A stretch of DNA of 64,000 nt from Imbricaverruca yamaguchii (GCA_034440575.1 JAOTOL010001368.1:184001-248000), one strand, 5' to 3'. Counted from the stretch's first letter, positions 54,801 through 64,000 are shown. Made by a program: numbers and translations. The notes: generated by a model not told the origin, from the sequence alone.

Positions 54801-55073
54801 TACGCGGTGGAGCCCGACCAGTGGTTCGAGGCGTCGCAGGTGTGGGAGATCAAGTGCGCCGACCTCTCCGTCTCGCCCGTCCACAAGGCCGCCGTTGGCA
54901 TCGTCGATCCGGAGCGCGGCATTTCGCTGCGCTTCCCGCGCTTCCTGCGCGTGCGCGACGACAAGAAGCCGGAGCAGGCGACGTCGGCGCAGCAGATCGC
55001 CGACATGTACCGCAACCAGGACCAGGTGAAGAACCAGGCGGCCAAGCCGGCAGACGAGGAGGAGTTCTACTAG
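42809..55073 (+). CDS. LIG1: DNA ligase I (ATP-dependent), ten exons, complete
   Basis: Seals nicks in Okazaki fragments and in excision repair, bound to PCNA. Exons: 42809-42828, 43062-43130, 43391-43498, 43741-43853, 44580-45203, 45948-46098, 46827-46999, 47568-47791, 49768-49896, 53709-55073. Every junction is GT-AG and phase-consistent, giving 991 codons plus stop (human about 919). N-terminus MAQTSITSFF is a PIP box (Q3, I6, F9, F10) split by intron 1. Residues to about 380 are a charged, disordered, Lys/Glu/Ser-rich linker. [15 protein letters not shown] opens the DNA-binding domain, with [13 protein letters not shown] and [17 protein letters not shown]. The adenylation domain has KYDGER with catalytic Lys644 (codon 54027-54029), [26 protein letters not shown] and [11 protein letters not shown]. 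The OB-fold ends in [18 protein letters not shown]. Exon 3 could also start at 43274 in the same phase. The 1365-bp last exon is strikingly long and GC-rich. Confidence 0.95.
43251..43498 (+). CDS. LIG1: Alternative LIG1 first exon encoding a mitochondrial-type presequence
   Basis: An ATG at 43251, preceded in frame by TAG at 43224-43226, opens a frame that runs straight into LIG1 exon 3 in the correct phase. Its first 48 residues (start [18 protein letters not shown]) contain eight Arg and no Asp or Glu and alternate hydrophobic and basic residues, as mitochondrial presequences do. A transcript starting in intron 2 would make a ligase with the presequence instead of the PIP box. A splice acceptor at 43273 inside it is also phase-compatible with exon 2, so part of this segment could instead be ordinary exon 3. 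Confidence 0.55.
43878..44012 (+). repeat. tRNA-derived SINE in LIG1 intron 4
   Basis: Head 'gagtagtccaggggtaaagt' and 'gtgggttcgggtctcacctg', then the truncated body 'gattggcgacgctacatgac' and tail 'gtaaaaccaataacca'. Same family as 34475-34690. Confidence 0.75.
45204..45947. other. LIG1 intron 5, no gene
   Basis: Contains the repeat tail 'cgacgcgcccttaagcccaa' at about 45513. Otherwise unique sequence; open frames without domains. Confidence 0.5.
46120..46335. repeat. Minisatellite just after LIG1 exon 6
   Basis: About a dozen irregular units of 'gtcacggccacgtcatggct' type begin about 25 bp after the donor at 46099 in intron 6. Confidence 0.8.
46590..46765 (-). repeat. tRNA-derived SINE, second family
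   Basis: On the minus strand 'gagtggttaaggtgttgggc' with box B 'gtcccgggctcgacactcg' and body 'cagtgtgggcggcgccatta'. Ends about 60 bp before LIG1 exon 7. Confidence 0.7.
47455..47580 (+). repeat. LIG1: Tandem duplication of the LIG1 exon 8 acceptor
   Basis: The segment 'gcctctgaccctcaggcctg' at 47500-47519 is repeated 53 bp downstream as 'gcctctgaccgtcaggcctg', which holds the used acceptor (exon starts 47568). A third, partial copy lies at 47455-47500. The upstream acceptor copy (exon would start 47515) would give GLELHSP then a stop. Confidence 0.85.
48125..48470 (+). repeat. Minisatellite in LIG1 intron 8
   Basis: About seven units with 'aggtggcgctgctgtcgtgg' and, later, 'ggcagtgctacagttgtggg'. 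The sequence directly after the exon 8 donor, 'gatggcgctgcggtcgtggc' at 47796, resembles the unit. Confidence 0.8.
48610..48785 (-). repeat. tRNA-derived SINE, second family, diverged
   Basis: Shares 'gtgtggacagcgtcattagc' and the 'cccaatccctctgcccaccg' region with the copies at 35906 and 46590; head poorly preserved. Confidence 0.6.
48800..49760. other. LIG1 intron 8, no gene
   Basis: A short plus frame at 49073-49303 has no recognised domain. A direct repeat of 'gtcatcaccaacatgatg' type lies at 49675-49765, just before exon 9. Confidence 0.45.
50385..51310. repeat. Minisatellite in LIG1 intron 9, about 40-bp units
   Basis: Well-ordered units 'gtgatactatgtgccgtgat' plus 'gtgattgtctgtgttgtgct' at 50450-50870, degrading into shorter 'tgtgatattccgtga' units to 51310. 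Confidence 0.88.
51310..52620. other. LIG1 intron 9, no gene
   Basis: Contains the repeat tail 'gtcgacgcgcccttaaactc' at 51580 and imperfect 'cactggtcttctttcccttgg' duplications at 51920-52050. No coding signal. Confidence 0.45.
52625..52978. repeat. Minisatellite, 31-bp units, LIG1 intron 9
   Basis: Five clean units of 'gtgccgtgcctcgctgtagt' plus 'gtgatgtttat' at 52815-52970, preceded by shorter 'gtgatatgtgatgtg' units. Confidence 0.88.
53474..53700 (+). repeat. Minisatellite ending 9 bp before LIG1 exon 10
   Basis: About 25 units of the 9-10 bp type 'gacgtgccgtt'. It occupies the region where the branch point and polypyrimidine tract of the exon 10 acceptor ('cctcgtcgacag') should be; the remaining tract is very short. 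Confidence 0.88.
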
Positions 55074-55113
55074 GCGGGCGTGCGAGTGTGGACTCTGCTC
55101 GATTGATGTTTTT

Positions 55114-55119
55114 ATTAAA
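55114..55119 (+). terminator. LIG1: LIG1 polyadenylation signal candidate
   Basis: ATTAAA, the common variant hexamer, 41 bp after the stop codon. No AATAAA lies nearby. Confidence 0.55.
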
Positions 55120-56940
55120 TCTCGAGCGGAAATATTGGGCGTCCGTTCGGAGTGCCTACGCCACAAACCGCCTAGCCTTCGGCCGGTATGCTAGACTGCG
55201 ACAGTGCCTGGTCCGAGTTCCCCGGCACCTCACATCAACTACAGGAGAAAGGTTCGCGCTACGTGGCGTCCGGTCCACTCTTGTCTGACGTGGCCCGACC
55301 ACTCCCAGCCAATAACGGTGTCGGCGACGACGCGATCTGCAGTTGACATGTGGGACAGTCGTCGCCGCGGGCGGTACACTTGGCGCGACATTGCTCCACG
55401 CAGCGCGACCATCGTCCGCGACGTCTGGCCGCTCTGAAGTGAGCGACAACTGACCTGGTGCACGTGCTGCGGCGATGCGATGCCGGCGCGGTGTTGCGTC
55501 ACGTTGCCACGCCCACTCGATGGGGTGTTCTGTGACGGGCGCTACTCGAGCACCAGAGTCTGCGTCGTGGGCACCCCCGGCACTCGGCTGGGACGCGGCC
55601 CTGTGTGGACCTTGCGAACCTACTTTCCAACCCTGTGTGGACCTCGTGAGCATGACTTGGCAGACTTACTGAAATATATGTGCTTTGAAATGGCTGATAT
55701 AGAGCGGAGAGGCTTCCGAAAACGAATCGTCCGTAGAGTGAAAAGCATAAGCCCAAAGCCTCAAGGGCTATGACGTCGGAAGACAACGTTCTACATTTAC
55801 AAGGCCAGCGATGCAAATGACCGAAGGAGAAGAAAAAAAAACGTTGAAAAATATGCTTATGATAATCGTGACAATGCGGAGTTTTGTAAAATTACGATGA
55901 AAATTCGGTTGGATGTAGTCACGTTTCACATGCGTTAATTCAGGCCTTCAAGACTTCGAGGTCAGAGCACGCTTCTATTTGGTGTTCATGTGCATTTATA
56001 AATTCAAGAACCCTTGAATGGAATTCCATCGAGATCGATTGCTTCCATGTTTTACAGCCCAGGTGGCAACGCAAGTAGTAGCACAAGCACGCTGGGATAA
56101 TTGTTTGAACTCTTCCAGATATGTCGAGTAGGGATCGATGCCTACCGTGCTTGAAGTCAGTGCCGAAGAGCACGGCTGTATGTGGGGCTGGAAAAGAAGC
56201 TTTGTTGTAGCTGGATGCCATGCTGGAAAGTGAACACAATTGGAACAACTGCTATTGTTATGTAGAGAAGCTTTGCCTTGCGGTGATTGGAACGACGTTG
56301 GGCCACGTGACTCCGCTCCTAGGTTGTCTTCACTGAAGTGGTGTCACATGTAGCGTCAAGCTGAACGATTTTATTGACAGTATATGTAATGTTTGTGAGT
56401 GTCGTGAGCTATAAAAGGGTTTGTAAGACTTTCGGCACGACTGAGCATTGTTAATGATTACATTAGTTGACGATTTTACTTGTTCATAATGAAAACATAT
56501 ATATTATATCCAGGTCGAATCGATCGTTCAGCTATGTTTTCATCGGGTAATTGCTGTGAATTTTGTATTAGTTCATCACTACTTTTAACTACTGCTCCCA
56601 ACAACCACGGACAACCAATTGCCTCCGAACGTTTGCAAACATGCAAATTATCAGAAATAAAATATTCTAATGAGTTGCTTTAAGGAATGTATGTGAGATC
56701 CCATATGCCCTTGTCACGTGCTTAGCCTTTTCCCCTGCCATTATAACAACGCATCCACATTCTCTCCGATGCATTCGATATCATCGCGGCGTTTATTTCA
56801 ACGACAATAATACGAAACCTCGGTTGGCATCCGTAATGTCAACACACCCAATGTTGGAGGTAAATCACTTGAAATTGTTGCGCACGCATTGAGTTGTTCG
56901 ATATTTCGTCAATTGTAATTCTTATTTTTGGTGGTTACTT
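55120..56940. other. Spacer between LIG1 and the astacin gene
   Basis: GC-rich to 55650, then AT-rich. Open frames on both strands without domains. A possible 3' splice site 'tgttcccttag' at 56945-56955, directly before the next start codon, would imply a 5' UTR exon upstream. Confidence 0.4.
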
Positions 56941-56956
56941 CAAATGTTCCCTTAGG

Positions 56957-58474
56957 ATGGTGACTTACGCAATCATTTGTATCCTTATTACCGTGCCGAA
57001 AATTCAACACGTGGTTGGTTTAGCGAAATGGCACAATTTGCAAGCCAGGCTGGACTTAAAACAAGCTGCCGAGAAAACTTTCAGTCCAACGGAAAAAATA
57101 ATGATTAACCAGCTCTGGGATCAAGAAGAATTGAGGAAGCAGTCCTCAGATAAATATCCGGAGTTGATCGAAGTGGATATGGATCTTACTCGTGGGCAGC
57201 GGAAAAGATACGGTGTCTTTGGCTTCTATTTTCAGAGCACAATGAATGCCGTTGCAGATCCGTGGCCGAACGGCGTCATTAAGTACCGTTTTTCTAATAG
57301 CGAATCAGTAAAGGATAAGACCGTAGTTGTCCAAGCAATGGAAAGTTGGAAAACACGTGTACCATGTATTTCTTTCAAAGAGGATAAGACCAGTCCCGAA
57401 TCCAGTGTGCTGTTGATAGTTGAGCGCAAGTTGACCTTCGCTTCGGTGGGATATCGCAGTGAACGTAAACAGCACGTGCTCTCTATCGCCGACGTCGCCC
57501 AAACAAAGCCGGTGCTGTTGCACCTGCTTGGGCACGTGCTGGGACTTCCCCACGCGCACTCGCGACCCGACCGCGACCGCTTCCTCCGATGGTTCCGGCC
57601 GAACATCGAGCTCGGCGACATCCTGTTCCTCAACCAGAAGCAGGACTGCCCGTACGACTTCGCGTCGGTCATGCACTACGACCAGTTCGCCTTCACCATG
57701 AACCGCAACGGCGAGATGTCGTTCGAGGTGCCCGACATCAGCTTCACGGACGACCCGGGCTTGAGGAAGCTGATCCAGCCGGACGTTGAGGACACTTCCT
57801 ACATGCTCGGCTACGTGCTCGGCGTGTGGACGACACCCACTTTGACCGACATTGTGCGTGTCGAGAACGGCTACGGCTGCCGGCAAACCCTCACCTGCCT
57901 CGCCTCCGGCTACCCGTTCGAAGCGATCAAGATGATCCCGCTGCCGAAGCAGATCCAAGAATACTACTCCCTCTTCCGCAGCACGGATGACGTGAGCAGG
58001 AACCAGTACTCGTTCAACGTCAACCACGCGCCCGCCGGCCTCAACTTCGTGCTGGACATGCTGTTCAGCACGCAAAGCACCATCGAGAGCGACATGGCGT
58101 GCAGCAGGCTGATGACGGTGATACAGCCGGCGCAGCGCCCCACCAGCGAGCTGCTGGCCTTCTGGCTACTCTCCGGCTGCACCTACCTGCAGATCGACAT
58201 CTACGACCTTCGCTGGGACTTGCACGACGTGTACTGCGGCGCCCAGTTCGCGCGCATGTACCGTAAGGTGATCTTCTCGTCGGTGAACTTCAGGCTGTAC
58301 CTGCGCCTCCATCGACTCGACCATCCTGCGGTGAAGTCGCAGGAGGACGGCATGGTGCTCACCATCCCGTACGAGGACTTCATCTGCACCGGGGACGCGA
58401 CCACCGAGCCGCCCTGCCAGGCGGTGCCCGACTCGAAGGAGGGCCGCACCTACCACTGGTCGGGCCACCACTGA
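56957..58474 (+). CDS. Astacin-like (M12A) metalloprotease homolog, catalytic Glu lost, with CUB-like tail
   Basis: 505 residues in one exon. Start chosen at 56957 because MVTYAIICILITVPK is signal-peptide-like and the context is aggATGg; an ATG 63 bp upstream is in frame. A short propeptide region precedes the protease domain at about residue 93 (WPNGVIKYRF). The zinc site reads HLLGHVLGLPHAHSRPDRD: His189, His193 and His199 are kept, but the Glu general base of HExxH is Leu190 (CTG, 57524-57526) and the Glu after the third His is Ala200. The Met-turn SVMHY (Met239) is intact. Residues from about 320 include SGCTYLQIDIYDLRWDLHDVYCG and FRLYLRLHR, resembling a degenerate CUB domain. Likely a secreted, catalytically dead zinc-binding protein. 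The first third is AT-rich and the rest very GC-rich. Confidence 0.85.
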   Translation: MVTYAIICILITVPKIQHVVGLAKWHNLQARLDLKQAAEKTFSPTEKIMINQLWDQEELRKQSSDKYPELIEVDMDLTRGQRKRYGVFGFYFQSTMNAVADPWPNGVIKYRFSNSESVKDKTVVVQAMESWKTRVPCISFKEDKTSPESSVLLIVERKLTFASVGYRSERKQHVLSIADVAQTKPVLLHLLGHVLGLPHAHSRPDRDRFLRWFRPNIELGDILFLNQKQDCPYDFASVMHYDQFAFTMNRNGEMSFEVPDISFTDDPGLRKLIQPDVEDTSYMLGYVLGVWTTPTLTDIVRVENGYGCRQTLTCLASGYPFEAIKMIPLPKQIQEYYSLFRSTDDVSRNQYSFNVNHAPAGLNFVLDMLFSTQSTIESDMACSRLMTVIQPAQRPTSELLAFWLLSGCTYLQIDIYDLRWDLHDVYCGAQFARMYRKVIFSSVNFRLYLRLHRLDHPAVKSQEDGMVLTIPYEDFICTGDATTEPPCQAVPDSKEGRTYHWSGHH

Positions 58475-58489
58475 CCGGCCACAGCCAGT

Positions 58490-59370
58490 CCGCTCGCTAC
58501 GGCACGCTCAGGTGTCTCAACGTAGCCGCAACACAGCCGCAACAGTTCCGGTACAGCCACAACATAGCCACACCAGCAGTCCCACTGGACACAGCACACC
58601 CACAGAAATCCCACTGAAGTCGTAACGCAGACACCAATCCCACCTGGACCGCAACGCAGCCGTAACAATCCCGCTAGAGTCACAACGCAACCATAACAAT
58701 CACGCCAGAGTCACAACGCAGCCGTAACAATCCCGCTAGAGTCACAACGCAGCCATAACAATCCCGCTAGAGTCACAACGCAGCCGTAACAATCACGCTA
58801 GAGTCACAACGCAGCCGCAACAATCACGCTAGAGTCACAACGCAGCCATAACAGTCCCGCCATAGTCACAACGCAGCCGCAGCAATCCCGCTAGAGTCAC
58901 AACGCAAACGTAACAGTCCCGACAGAGTCATAACTCAGCCGTAACAATCCCGCCAGAGTCACAACGCAGCCGTAGCAATCCCGCCATAGTCACAACGCAA
59001 ACGTAACAGTCCCGCCAGAGTCACAACGCAGCCGTAGCAATCCCGCCATAGTTACAACGCAAACGTAACAGTCCCGCCAGAGTCACAACGCAACCGTAGC
59101 AATCCCGCCATAGTCACAACGCAAACGTAACAGTCCCGCCAGAGTCATAACTCAGCCGTAACAATCCCGCCATAGTCACAACGCAAACGTAACAGTCCCG
59201 CCAGAGTCATAACTCAGCCGTAACAATCCCGCTAGAGTCACAACGCAGCCGTAACAATCACGCCAGAGTCACACCGCAGCCGTAACAGTCCCGCCAGAGT
59301 CACAATGCAGCTGTAACAGTCCCGCCAGAGTCATAACGCAGCCGTAAGAATCACACTAAAGCCATGACAC
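58490..59370. repeat. Minisatellite, about 30-bp units, downstream of the astacin gene
   Basis: About 25 units of 'gtcacaacgcagccgtaaca' plus 'atcccgctaga'. It begins within about 30 bp of the stop codon, so the 3' UTR would include it. Confidence 0.9.
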
Positions 59371-60930
59371 AGATTCACCAATCCCATCTGAACCGCACAC
59401 GCAGTCACAACAGCAGTCCCAGCGCCACCATAACACAGCCACAGCACCAGTTCCAGCATGACCACAGCACAACTGCAACAATCCCGCTACAGCAACAGCA
59501 CAGCTGCAACAGCAGCCCCAGCACGGCCACAACAGAGCTGCAACAATTCCAACACGGCTACAGCGCTCCCAACACAGCTTCGTATGTTCAAACTCAGCAC
59601 CAGCAACAGCAGTTCCAGCGCAGCTCCGGCTCTCCCAGCACAGCTGCAGCAGTGCCAGCACGTGTCCCGTATCACAGCACAGCGTCAGCACAGCACCACT
59701 CCGGCTGCTGTGAGCTGTCTGCTGCTGTGCTGTCCGTTTTCAGCTGTGGTGCCGAGTCCTTTTTTTTTGCTCGCGAACTAACCAAGACGGCTTCTGGAGC
59801 TCGTTCTGCCGTCACTTTTTGGCTCGTTTTCTTGAAATTCGGTTTGCTAACAGTAGCCGGCGCGCTTGCTGTCTGTATGTCGGTTCGTAATACACTGTGG
59901 TGATTGAACGTGCGGTGCTTGCCAGCTTCACTCCGTGATCCGTGATCCCCTTTGCGCAGGCTCTCCACGACCACAATGTCGCGGGGATCATGGCGCCTTT
60001 TGGGTCTGTTCCACCCATGCAGCGTCGATCGGCGCAGTGCAAGGTGACGACAATGTTGAGGGGGGCGTGTCTGTCTGCTTCTGCCACGGATGTCCTGTTT
60101 TTGAGGACCGCGTGCGTGTGAGGAAAACTCGGTTGATGATCAGATCATCCATGAAACCAAACCACGCGTACCGGACGGTCGGACACAATGTTAGTTCGTG
60201 TTTCTGCCCCAGACGTGGCACGAGTTCAGCCGATTCGATTCGCATCTCGAAGTTCACAGTAGCTGTGCTCAATTGCCACATGTGGAAGGTTGTCAACGAA
60301 GTCGATAACGCGAGGTATTAGGTTGCATGGGTTTCAGTGCGGCTTCAAGGAGCATGACGATGCCACTCTCAGGGCGGCGTCAGGGGCAGACGTTTGGAAG
60401 ACAGCCGGGCTTTTAATGCGTTTCTTTTCATGCCATGCCCATATACATGCGATGCTGCATGTCATAAAATTATGGAAGCCTTTCCCTCAAGCTGCCCCTG
60501 CTGGTCCCGCTGGCGCCGCTCATGCGCATCCACACATTTTCTGGCAGTAACCACCGGAGAAGGCGATACACTTAAACGTAGCAAAATTTCCTGCCCTCAG
60601 TCAACGTAAAGTATTTCGAATCCGAAGACATCAGGTATCCACTGCAGTCAAGTACTGTCACGCGAAAGGTGACTACACTGAGTTGGTCGACGCTGAGCCA
60701 CCCCATCTTACCCGTACCGGTGGACGTCGCCCTCGCACCTCTTTCCGACGATCCAACCATCCGAATACAAGATGGCGTTCTGTTGGTGTCCCTGTGACCA
60801 GGGTACGCTGGCTTTTGCTGGTTATGATTACCAGTGCGCGGGAGAAATACCAGGCTCGATTGGTGAGCAGGTAGTGGCGATTATTCACGTGCAGGACGAT
60901 GCCAGGATGAAACAAGCACTCCGTGGTACA
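59370..60930. other. GC-moderate region with unrecognised minus-strand frames
   Basis: 59370-59720 is CAG/CAC-rich and low in complexity. Minus-strand frames at 59988-60296 and 60572-60915 have protein-like composition (for example HPGIVLHVNNRHYLLTNRAW), but I recognise no family and no convincing splice pattern. They could be exons of an unknown gene or remnants. Confidence 0.25.
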
Positions 60931-62210
60931 TGAGGATGGTAAGACCTTGGGAAATGATGCTGTGGTATTACATTGGTATCCACATTGCTGCGATTGACCA
61001 TCTTTGTCTTGAGTTTGGCGTTATAATTGCTGTGTGTGCTTACCAATGAGCAATGCCAAAGAGCCAACGCGTGTGGTTTTGTGGGATCGTTACTATGGCA
61101 ATCCAGTGTTCCAACCTAGTGAAGCCCTGGTAACGGCCCGGATAGTGGTATTGCATTGATACACATTTATATCAGTGCAAATTAAGTATAAAATGCTTGA
61201 GAGCACAAGCAGAGACACAATATGTGACGACATGTGACGGAAAGTGGGGCAATGGAAAAGGAATGTTTGCAAGCGAATATGGAATATAGCTTGGGCGAAC
61301 GGCCAGGAACAATAGGCACAAATCGGTTCCCAACATCTGTCAGGTAGGACCTTCGGGTTGAATTAGCAGTGGACAGTAGCAATTGCTCGAACCGAAACAC
61401 GCGTGCTGGGAACCGTGCGTACAACAACGCCTGTCTTCCCTGGCTGTCCAATGCGCGCGGCCCTTGCACGGATAGGACTGAGTCATTAACGCAATAGCCA
61501 GCTGCACAACCTCAGCTGTCGACGCGCCCCTAAGCCCCAATAACCAACCAACGCCATAACCAAGTGACCCGCCCTTGTGTAGACTAGTTTCAAAATCCAA
61601 ACTTTAAGTGAGCTCAATGGATGCTCTTCAGCTTTGTGTTCAGTTGCGTCACTTCGCTCATGTAGCGAACCAAGTAGCATTTAGGTCAAATAGCGCGGCC
61701 GCTTAACGGTCGCAGTGACCATCGGTGGAGATTAGTAAGTCGAGGATGACGTCAGAAATGCGGTTCGCCACACCGGTGAGTATAGCGCGTGGTGCATTCC
61801 TTGACGACCAGGTGGCCAGGGGAGAATAGTTACGTTTGTGACTAAATAACGGTCCCTACCTCGGAGGCCCAGGGGAACGCGTCGCGACTTTCGCTCGGAT
61901 AGTATCACCAGTTACCGCCAGATAGACGTAAATAGCGCCGTGTGTTCTCACCGTGTGTTCTCTTCACACATGATGGCTGGATATTTGCCTGGAACTAATT
62001 CACTCTATAAGATAAATTTACAAACGAGGCAGCCGACCTGCGAGCCGTCCTCCTATGGACCAAACGTTCCCGAGTAATGTCAAAAAGGCTCAAAAGATTC
62101 TATGTGGAACTTTGAAGTGCAAGATGGGGCGGTGAAATAAAAACTTCAGCGGTATTAGCTCAAGTATAATGGTTCTTTAACCACAAAATCTCGCTGGCGT
62201 CTGCAACCCA
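60930..62210. other. Spacer, no supported gene
   Basis: Contains the repeat tail 'gtcgacgcgcccctaagccc' at 61517-61536. No coding or RNA gene seen. Confidence 0.45.
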
Positions 62211-62221
62211 GGATATGCATA

Positions 62222-62222
62222 C

Positions 62223-62320
<98 letters not shown>

Positions 62321-62338
62321 ATATTATATATATACATA
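62222..62338. repeat. Compound (AT)n-(GT)n-(AT)n microsatellite
   Basis: About 20 bp of TA, then about 38 GT dinucleotides, then 'catattatatatatacata'. Purine-pyrimidine alternation throughout makes it Z-DNA prone. Confidence 0.98.
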
Positions 62339-62389
62339 TAACGTACCTTTGAAAATAAAGTTACTCAAATCTGACGAGTTTTGGAAAAG

Positions 62390-63700
62390 TGTGTGGTGGG
62401 GGGAGGGGGGAGGGGGAGGGGGAGACTAAGTATACAGTGGGACGCCTTCAGATTTTCGCGCTTTGTACCAATCCTGGCTGTTCCATTGGAGGGGGATGAT
62501 GGCAATGACCATCCACAAAGTATGCGAAGCTACTAATGCAAGCTGAAATATTGAGAGTGGGAAACGCCAGATGGAAATAAATACTAACGTGTTACAAAAG
62601 CAGGCGGAGTTCAAGGTATTGCAAATGCTCATCCTAGATCGCGGGAAGCCATATTTTAACTCCATGCGATTGCCGTTTTGGCTTCCAGCTAGGCCATTCC
62701 ACAGACGTATCTACGTCATACTCGGAAACAGAGTGCACAAGATTATCAACGAAATATTAGTCCACTCATCTTTCCCAGATATAGTTGACCATGAAGCAAA
62801 TTATCGTAATGTTCCACAGTTCATTTTGTTGATGCACATACCCTCATACCGTGGAATTAAACGTGGTGTCGCTGTGGTTTGGGTCTAGGGGCGCATCAGC
62901 CATGAGTAAACCATTAACCATGAACCATGTAAACCATTAACCATGAACCATGTAAACCATTAAGCGCCCAAACCGGATCCGAGAACCACCTCCTCAGAGT
63001 CGCGTCTTAGTGGTATTGTTGGGCGACATGTCTTCGCCGCCCTGGATTGCTGAAAATCCCATTTCGCAGTTTCAGTTTCCACATTCCATTAGCAGACCGA
63101 CGTGTCTCCAAGAAGACTGGAGAATGTCTTGTTGGTTCCATGGTTTTGGCTCTCTCGTGCGTAGAGCTTGAATGTTAGAATATGATGCACGGTAAGTGGG
63201 GAATTGAATCATGGCACAATTGATCGACTTCATTCTTGACAGTCTGTGGCAGTCTGTGGCGCTGTACGTCATATTCATAACCGCGCTAACACCACACCTC
63301 CGCTCGTACTCTCCTGGGGGACGAGGGCCAGTGGCCTATTCTTGGTTTGGTTACCGGGAGTTGATTGGTGCGCGGAGCGTCCTAATTGCGTTGCCTTTTC
63401 CAATGCATGTACAGTGTCGCTCTCAGTTTAGCGTCACTGGATGTTGTCACTCGACGTTTAGACGTGCAGTGGAGGAGCGCGATCTCAGTGGGTGTTCTGC
63501 TTGGTGCATGTGTGGATGGAGTCGGTCTGCAGACACGGGTCCACCTCTCTTCTCTGTCTTTGTCCGTGTCTGTCCCTGCAGCCGCTGTCCCTGCAGCCGC
63601 CTGTCTTCCCATGGCACGCTCCAGCTCGTCGGAGTTCTTGCAGCCCGCTACGCCGCCAGACAAGACCAAACCACTCTCCCGTTTTCGAGCACCTTCATTA
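62390..63700. other. Spacer with a short G/A run and small direct repeats
   Basis: A 'gggggagggggg' tract lies at 62397-62424 and three 'aaccattaaccatgaacca' repeats at 62905-62960. A plus frame at 63211-63720 has no recognised domain. Confidence 0.4.
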
Positions 63701-63769
63701 TTCTGAAGACTGCGTATTGAACGAGGAACATTGCGGTTTCACTCTACAGACGGACAGACAGCGCCCCTA

Positions 63770-63904
63770 GCGGCGGCGAATGAAATGAGGGGGGCGGAGC
63801 GCGGCGCCGGAGGCGGCCGGCGGCTCTAGTAGGCGGGGCTTGCGGCGCGCGCCACCGACGCGCCCCGACCGCGCGCCCGGAACTTGGACAAAGTCGACTC
63901 GGCC
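63770..63904 (+). promoter_or_regulatory. CpG-rich promoter-like segment
   Basis: GC and CpG content rise sharply, with a GC-box-like 'ggggggcggagc' at about 63790 and many CGCG motifs, directly before a start codon in an acceptable context. No TATA box seen. Confidence 0.55.
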
Positions 63905-63948
63905 ATGTCGCAGCGCTCCTCCGATCCCTCCAGCTCCTGCGGCACCAG
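63905..63948 (+). CDS. First coding exon of an unidentified gene (runs off the window)
   Basis: ATG in gccATGt context encodes MSQRSSDPSSSCGT plus two bases, then a donor gtcagg. Fourteen codons are too few to name the protein. The exon is supported by the promoter-like upstream region and the donor. Confidence 0.5.
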
Positions 63949-64000
63949 GTCAGGTCGCCGGGTTACACCAGGTCAGGTCGCCTGGTTACACCAAGGGCGC
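63942..64000 (+). repeat. Short tandem repeat seeded at the donor of the right-edge exon
   Basis: The exon end plus donor 'caccaggtcaggtcgc' recurs 23 bp later as 'caccaggtcaggtcgc' and a third 'cacca' start follows at the window end. The array continues out of view. Confidence 0.75.

Noticed and set aside
54222..55166. 314-codon minus-strand frame opposite LIG1
   Set aside because: Leu/Val/Ala-rich antisense shadow caused by strong GC3 bias in the ligase exon.
53723..55288. 521-codon plus-strand frame overlapping LIG1 exon 10
   Set aside because: It is an Arg/Ala/Gly-rich shadow of the GC-rich ligase exon in another frame, and its protein resembles nothing.
57305..58075. Minus-strand frame opposite the astacin-like gene
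   Set aside because: Antisense shadow of the GC-rich half; no domain.
63211..63720. 169-codon plus-strand frame as a gene
   Set aside because: No recognisable domain, three other frames are open over the same stretch, and the putative promoter and start lie downstream.

Overview
The window is metazoan genomic DNA: spliced genes with GT-AG introns, tRNA-derived SINEs, 5'-truncated LINEs, hAT and piggyBac-type DNA transposons and very many minisatellites. An invertebrate is likely, possibly an arthropod, but the sequence does not fix the taxon. Coding exons are much more GC-rich than the AT-rich spacer.

Layout. 1-9 kb: gene-poor spacer with a LINE fragment, SINEs and a cluster of hAT-type MITEs, several with 8-bp target-site duplications. 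9.9-14.7 kb (+): a three-exon hAT transposase gene of about 792 codons, intact by reading, with a 1-kb piggyBac-like element and an hAT MITE in its second intron. 16.2-23.9 kb: five tandem copies of a unit carrying an intact tRNA-Thr(AGU) gene and a 25-30 bp minisatellite; one copy is interrupted by a LINE. 24-27 kb: degenerate satellite, another LINE and a SINE. 27.1-35.7 kb (-): an ortholog of B3GNTL1, the queuosine-tRNA galactosyltransferase, in seven exons that join in phase (339 codons; the start exon is uncertain, with a candidate at 37.54 kb). 42.8-55.1 kb (+): DNA ligase I (LIG1), ten exons, 991 codons, from the PCNA-binding N-terminus to the stop. 56.9-58.5 kb (+): a single-exon astacin-like metalloprotease whose catalytic Glu is replaced by Leu. 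63.9 kb (+): a CpG-rich promoter-like stretch and the first exon of an unidentified gene.

The most unusual pattern is the placement of minisatellites. In B3GNTL1, and more weakly in LIG1 and the gene at the right edge, tandem arrays start at or next to exon-intron junctions, and their units often copy the splice site together with the adjacent exon end. They create rows of decoy donors and acceptors that would mostly shift the frame. The second notable point is an in-frame alternative start in LIG1 (43251) that would give a strongly mitochondrial-type presequence. B3GNTL1 and LIG1 are divergently transcribed, about 5-7 kb apart.

All gene calls come from reading translations and checking phase by hand; no database search was possible.
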